A DNA stretch of 8,553 nucleotides. Source: Candidatus Omnitrophota bacterium. GTDB lineage: Bacteria > Omnitrophota > Gorgyraeia > Zapsychrales > Fredricksoniimonadaceae. The stretch lies in contig JACPXN010000120.1 in the NCBI GenBank assembly GCA_016196515.1, positions 1 to 8,553 of the forward strand, read 5' to 3'. The position numbers were made by a program, and so were the translations under genes. Shown piece by piece: positions 6,230-8,553 of this stretch (position 1 is its first letter; every line of letters starts with the position of its first letter). The notes under the pieces were generated by a model, which did not search any database, was not told where the DNA came from, and was given only the letters and a program-made list of their open reading frames with translations.

Positions 6230-6492
6230 AGCACGTCGCGGACCCTTCCTTTTGGCGCTGTTACCATGATCTCCCCGAACATATCCAGCAATTAGCCGAC
6301 AAGAATTTCGGCCTGCTTAAAGCAAACCCTCACCATTTGTCTCTGCATTTAAAAAAAGTCAAAGGATTCTGGTCTGTGCGTGTCGGGTGGAGTTACCGGG
6401 CATTGGGCGTCGAGCAGGAAGAGCATGTTGTGTGGTTCTGGATCGGCACCCATGCCGAGTATGACAAGCTCATAAAGTCGCGGGCTAATTAA
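6226..6492 (+). CDS. RelE/ParE-superfamily toxin
   Basis: 88 residues when started at the ATG 6226, which overlaps the antitoxin stop as ATGA; a GTG at 6214 would add four residues but breaks the usual coupling. The sequence has the short helix pair then beta-sheet layout of RelE/ParE toxins: FWRCYHDLPEHIQQLADK (9-26), LLKANPHHLSLHLKKV (30-45), then strands FWSVRVGWSYRAL (48-60) and VVWFWIGTHAEYDKL (68-82). Arg52, Arg58, His76, Tyr79 and Asp80 are candidates for active-site residues by analogy with RelE-type ribosome-dependent mRNA interferases. ParE members instead poison gyrase, and the sequence alone does not decide between the two. No truncation is visible, so the module looks functional. 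Confidence 0.85.
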   Translation: MKHVADPSFWRCYHDLPEHIQQLADKNFGLLKANPHHLSLHLKKVKGFWSVRVGWSYRALGVEQEEHVVWFWIGTHAEYDKLIKSRAN

Positions 6493-6552
6493 TTTCGGCT
6501 TTGGACAATTTTGAGTCGGCTCTTTGGCTAACCGTCATTACTGCGCGACACG

Positions 6553-6572
6553 CCTGCCTGCCGGCAGGCAGG
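6553..6572. repeat. Perfect 20-bp palindrome
   Basis: CCTGCCTGCCGGCAGGCAGG is fully self-complementary. It lies in the gap between the toxin gene and the HTH gene. Very similar palindromes are, as I recall, scattered through genomes of uncultured bacterial lineages, often inside genes where they encode a LPAGRQAG-type peptide. A TATTTTTG stretch follows after GGAG... at 6576, too far for a clean intrinsic terminator. Confidence 0.8.
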
Positions 6573-6597
6573 GAGTATTTTTGTCGAGTAGATTCGA

Positions 6598-6619
6598 GCC
6601 ACCAACCGTAATCTGAATT
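6598..6619 (+). repeat. Direct repeat, left copy, bounding the AT-rich segment
   Basis: Matches 8196-8217 at 19 of 22 positions, sharing ACCGTAA and CTGAATT. With gaps the similarity extends left to a shared GATTC/AATTC block. It precedes the HTH gene; the second copy precedes the nucleotidyltransferase gene. May be a dispersed intergenic repeat or the boundary of an inserted segment. Confidence 0.6.
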
Positions 6620-6648
6620 GATTTGCTTAATTATACCAAATATGGTAT
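6618..6648 (+). promoter_or_regulatory. Possible promoter with operator-like inverted repeat for the HTH gene
   Basis: ATACCA-AATA-TGGTAT (6633-6648) is a perfect 6-bp inverted repeat just before the HTH gene's ribosome binding site (GAGGT, 6650-6654). TTGATT (6618-6623) and TATGGT (6641-6646), 17 nt apart, are a weak promoter whose -10 falls inside the repeat. This is the arrangement expected for self-repression by a HigA-type regulator. Confidence 0.45.
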
Positions 6649-6658
6649 TGAGGTAAAT

Positions 6659-6991
6659 ATGAGCACAAAAATCCACAGAGGCAGCGGTAATGTTTTTGCG
6701 GATATCGGTGTGGCCCATCCTGAAAGGGTATTGGCCCGTTCCCAAATAATGTCCCGCATAACAGCAATTATTAGAGACAAAGATTTAACTCAAAAGCAAG
6801 CAGCAGAGCTTTTGGGTATTCCTCAGTCCAAGGTGTCTTGTTTGATGAACGGGAAACTGAGCATGTTCTCGCTGGACCATCTTTTTGAACTATTGAACGC
6901 TTTGGACAGGGACGTAGAGATCATTGTCAAGCCCAAGACCAAGGAAGAAAAGATCGCCTCAACGCACGTTTTGCTGGCTACTTCTATATAG
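6659..6991 (+). CDS. HigA-type HTH (XRE/HTH_37) antitoxin or regulator, no toxin partner visible
   Basis: 110 residues from the ATG at 6659, chosen for the GAGGT site 4 nt upstream; a TTG at 6623 would add 12 residues upstream of that site. The N-terminus contains RGSGNVFADIG (7-17), the hallmark of a common antitoxin family paired with HigB/Gp49-like toxins. The helix-turn-helix lies at about 43-66: LTQKQAAELLGI, PQSKVSCLMNGK. The LFELLNALDRDVEIIVKPK segment (75-93) closes the domain. Such proteins normally follow a toxin gene of about 100 codons, but upstream lie only 166 bp of non-coding DNA. The protein may be a solitary regulator, a decoy antitoxin against a toxin elsewhere, or the survivor of a broken module. 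The operator-like repeat upstream suggests autoregulation. Confidence 0.82.
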   Translation: MSTKIHRGSGNVFADIGVAHPERVLARSQIMSRITAIIRDKDLTQKQAAELLGIPQSKVSCLMNGKLSMFSLDHLFELLNALDRDVEIIVKPKTKEEKIASTHVLLATSI

Positions 6992-7066
6992 ATGATGAGC
7001 AAGTTAACACAAAAAGAACAAAATTTACTGGCATCGGTCGAGGCTGGGGAATGGAAGGGTAAATAA
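6992..7066 (+). pseudogene. 24-codon ORF, possible N-terminal remnant of a ribbon-helix-helix antitoxin
   Basis: Starts immediately after the HTH gene's stop and ends at a TAA that shares its last A with the ATG of the next gene. The peptide contains KLTQKEQNLLASVEAGEWK, which resembles the opening LTKEE..IL..FE.GEWK of BrnA/CopG-like antitoxins, where a DNA-binding domain normally follows. Here translation stops after GEWKGK. No Shine-Dalgarno is seen before its paired ATG codons. It may be a decayed gene start, or a short leader that couples translation of the flanking genes. Confidence 0.4.
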
Positions 7067-7365
7067 TGGCAAAGACAACGAAAAAGAAAATAAAGAAAAA
7101 AACAAACGTTGATATTTGGCTTAAGCGGGAAGATCCTGATATACGCAAAGCCTTAGAAAATGCCTCGAGTTATTTTGATAAGAATGATCTTTTGACAGTC
7201 AATACCCTTGAGGCGCTTTATGGCCAAGAGAGCAGTTTTGGGGTTTTAAAAAGAGAAAGAGGTATGGATGGCGCCGCTGGACATTTCCATTTTCAACGGG
7301 ATACAGCGGAACGGTATCATTTAATTGTTTCCAATGATGATCATCCGGTTTTTATATGCGATTGA
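7066..7365 (+). CDS. Lytic-transglycosylase-like protein, apparently C-terminally truncated
   Basis: 99 residues. A lysine-rich start (KKKIKKK, 6-12) leads into VDIWLKREDPDIRKALENAS, then LTVNTLEALYGQESSFG (43-59), where Glu55 in ESSFG fits the catalytic glutamate of SLT/lysozyme-fold transglycosylases. GAAGHFHFQRDTAERY (69-84) matches their second motif (GAAG...TA..Y). After LIVSNDD the sequence drifts to HPVFICD and stops, so the third SLT region and any later domain are missing. No signal peptide is visible. AAGGG at 7055-7059 lies 6 nt before the ATG. The 3' end overlaps the following lipoprotein gene by 10 bp, which may mark a recombination junction. Activity is doubtful without the rest of the fold. 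Confidence 0.6.
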   Translation: MAKTTKKKIKKKTNVDIWLKREDPDIRKALENASSYFDKNDLLTVNTLEALYGQESSFGVLKRERGMDGAAGHFHFQRDTAERYHLIVSNDDHPVFICD

Positions 7366-8132
7366 TCTTAATTCTATTTTTATTGGCAGGAGCTGGATTT
7401 TTATGTGGATGCGCCGCAGACAGACGGCAGGCTGCTGAAATCTTTGGGAATATGACATATTATGTAGGAAATGAGCATTTTGCTGAACCTGCAACACTGA
7501 GGGAGTGTGCATATTTTTCTCCTTTTCTTAAGGTGTATTATGAGAACAAGTTTGTATATGGGGATTTTAATCATGATGGGTTAAAGGATGCAGCGGTCAT
7601 AACAGTTGAGAATACCGGTGGTAATGCGGATTGGTACATTTTAAACTTTTTGATAAACGACGGAAAGACCTTTATTCATAAGGCAAGGCGCGAATTAGAT
7701 GATAGGGCTATTATTAGGGGTATTGGGCAAGAAGAAGGTAAGGTCTACATTGATATGTACATTCATCAAGAGGGCGATTGCAGAGGCGGTCCAACAAAAC
7801 ATGTAAAGAATGTATATGAATATACAGGGCCGGATACCTTTGGTTTAGAAAAAGAAATGTGGAAAAACGACCCAAGTTTTTATAAACCTAAAAATGGGTT
7901 TGTTCCCGATGAGACAACAGCCATTAAGATCGCTGAAGCAATTTTAACCGCAGTTTACGGAGAACAAAAAGTTAATGAACAAAGACCTTTTAGTGCCGAC
8001 TCTTTCATGGATATCTGGACTGTACGAGGATCGTCGAAGTGTTCTGGCGTTAAGCAATGCAGCAACAAAGGATTGATAATTGGTATCCAACAGGCAGATG
8101 GAAAGATTTTATCAATCAGTCATGAGAATTAA
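7356..8132 (+). CDS. Lipoprotein with calcium-loop-like motif and C-terminal NTF2-fold-immunity-like domain
   Basis: 258 residues. The N-terminus is a lipoprotein signal peptide: MRLILILFLLAGAGF, then LCGC, giving lipid attachment at Cys19. Residues 66-82 contain YGDFNHDGLKDAAVIT, a DxNxDGxxDA loop as in FG-GAP or dockerin-type calcium sites, followed by a GGNADWYILNFLIND strand pair. Residues about 180-258 (GFVPDETTAIKIAEAIL, AVYGEQ, QRPFSAD, WTVRG, GLIIGIQQADGKILSISHE) resemble the NTF2-fold immunity family (GxxP..ETAikIAEA...YG...i..e.PF...W.V.G.....G...i.i.k.dGkI). Four extra cysteines occur (51, 142, 229, 235). No toxin gene is adjacent. No clear Shine-Dalgarno; translation may be coupled to the overlapping upstream gene. 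The region is markedly AT-rich. Confidence 0.65.
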   Translation: MRLILILFLLAGAGFLCGCAADRRQAAEIFGNMTYYVGNEHFAEPATLRECAYFSPFLKVYYENKFVYGDFNHDGLKDAAVITVENTGGNADWYILNFLINDGKTFIHKARRELDDRAIIRGIGQEEGKVYIDMYIHQEGDCRGGPTKHVKNVYEYTGPDTFGLEKEMWKNDPSFYKPKNGFVPDETTAIKIAEAILTAVYGEQKVNEQRPFSADSFMDIWTVRGSSKCSGVKQCSNKGLIIGIQQADGKILSISHEN

Positions 8133-8186
8133 TGTATCACACGTAATTTCAAAAAAACGGTTCAGGCTCGGGTTTTACATGATCGG

Positions 8187-8217
8187 AATTCCGGGGACAC
8201 CCACCGTAACCTGAATT
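8187..8217 (+). repeat. Direct repeat, right copy, with adjoining palindrome
   Basis: 8196-8217 is the second copy of the 22-bp repeat at 6598-6619. Just left of it, around 8184-8193, CGGAATTCCG is a perfect 10-bp palindrome, followed by GGGGACACC. The GGAATTCCGGGGACAC string resembles, from memory, intergenic repeats that lie near REP-associated (Y1/IS200-like) transposases in many environmental genomes; no such transposase is present here. Confidence 0.55.
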
Positions 8218-8227
8218 AAAATTTTTT

Positions 8228-8553
8228 ATGGACGATCGTTCAGTTTTTCATCTCATTTCCGATGTGACGCATGAAGAGGGAGTGTCGTGTGTCTTGATCG
8301 GCGGTTTTGCCGTCAATCATTACAGGGTGACCCGCCAAACAGCCGACGTGGATTTTTTGATCACCAAGGAAGATTTTGATAAGATATTGGGTCTTTTGGA
8401 AAAAGCGGGGTATAAAAAGGCCTTATCGCAGGAAAATTTTGTCCAACTCCACAGCAGCCATTTATCGCTTTTGGATGTTGATTTCATGTTTGTCGATCAG
8501 GAAACGCTTAAAAAGATCATGAAGGAGGGAGAGCGGTTTAAGATCGTCGGCCA
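8228..8553 (+). CDS. Nucleotidyltransferase-fold protein (MNT/AbiEii-like), N-terminal part
   Basis: Partial gene, open at the right end; 108 complete codons from the ATG at 8228 with no stop. The motif LIGGFAVNHY (23-32) followed by TRQTADVDFLI (35-45) gives the GG and DxD (Asp40, Asp42) signature of the polymerase-beta-type nucleotidyltransferase fold, and LLDVDFMF (81-88) supplies a candidate third acidic residue (Asp83 or Asp85). This pattern occurs in AbiEii/MNT-type toxins and in uncharacterised nucleotidyltransferases that are common in accessory regions. Next to a toxin-antitoxin pair and an orphan antitoxin it may be another toxin-antitoxin component, but no partner can be seen. There is no Shine-Dalgarno in the AT-rich leader. 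Confidence 0.7.
   Translation, partial: MDDRSVFHLISDVTHEEGVSCVLIGGFAVNHYRVTRQTADVDFLITKEDFDKILGLLEKAGYKKALSQENFVQLHSSHLSLLDVDFMFVDQETLKKIMKEGERFKIVG

Noticed and set aside
6485..6745. 86-codon minus-strand frame covering the gap between toxin and HTH gene
   Set aside because: Its middle is the palindrome read as LPAGRQA and its start overlaps the HTH gene; no family resemblance, so treated as chance.
7335..7440. Frameshift joining the transglycosylase-like gene to the following DNA
   Set aside because: The other forward frame at 7333-7440 gives no sequence resembling the missing part of the transglycosylase, while the lipoprotein frame begins with a proper signal peptide.
8151..8178. Possible terminator hairpin (AAAAC...GTTTT) after the lipoprotein gene
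   Set aside because: Only five A/T-rich pairs form before mismatches, so no stable stem.
1..8553. tRNA, rRNA, CRISPR array or riboswitch
   Set aside because: No regularly spaced repeats, cloverleaf-like stretches or conserved rRNA segments were recognised; gaps between genes are all under 200 bp.

Overview
The window looks like chromosomal DNA of a Gram-negative (diderm, LPS-making) bacterium. The first 5.95 kb carry a closely packed set of genes for Kdo synthesis and LPS transport. Gene order, codon style and the repeat types (an inverted-repeat element starting GTCATTCCCG, and a CCTGCCTGCC/GGCAGGCAGG palindrome) remind me of uncultured lineages such as Omnitrophota or Elusimicrobiota. That assignment is an inference, not something the sequence proves.

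Region 1 (1-5954, all + strand, GC-rich, apparently one transcription unit): 3' end of kdsB, kdsA, kdsC, an lptC-lptA fusion, lptB, a trigger factor without its PPIase domain, clpP, and a class V aminotransferase. Genes overlap by 4-11 bp or lie 4-14 bp apart. KdsA makes Kdo-8-phosphate, KdsC dephosphorylates it and KdsB activates it as CMP-Kdo. The LptC/LptA-like protein and LptB belong to the machine that moves finished LPS to the outer membrane. Trigger factor and ClpP add a folding/proteolysis pair, but clpX, the usual next gene, is absent. A 116-bp imperfect inverted-repeat element sits inside the first codons of the lptC-lptA gene and is translated in frame.

Region 2 (5955-6492): a compact type II toxin-antitoxin pair (small antitoxin, RelE/ParE-like toxin, ATGA overlap) with a good promoter that has a short inverted repeat between -35 and -10.

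Region 3 (6493-8227): an AT-rich accessory segment bounded by two similar 22-bp direct repeats (6598-6619 and 8196-8217). It holds a HigA-type HTH antitoxin with no visible toxin, a 24-codon ORF that may be an antitoxin remnant, a lytic-transglycosylase-like protein that seems to lose its C-terminal part, and a lipoprotein with a calcium-loop-like motif and a C-terminal region resembling NTF2-fold immunity proteins. A perfect 20-bp palindrome lies at its left edge.

Region 4 (8228-8553): the 5' end of a nucleotidyltransferase-like gene (GG...DVD motif) that runs off the window. No rRNA, tRNA, CRISPR array or intact transposase was seen.
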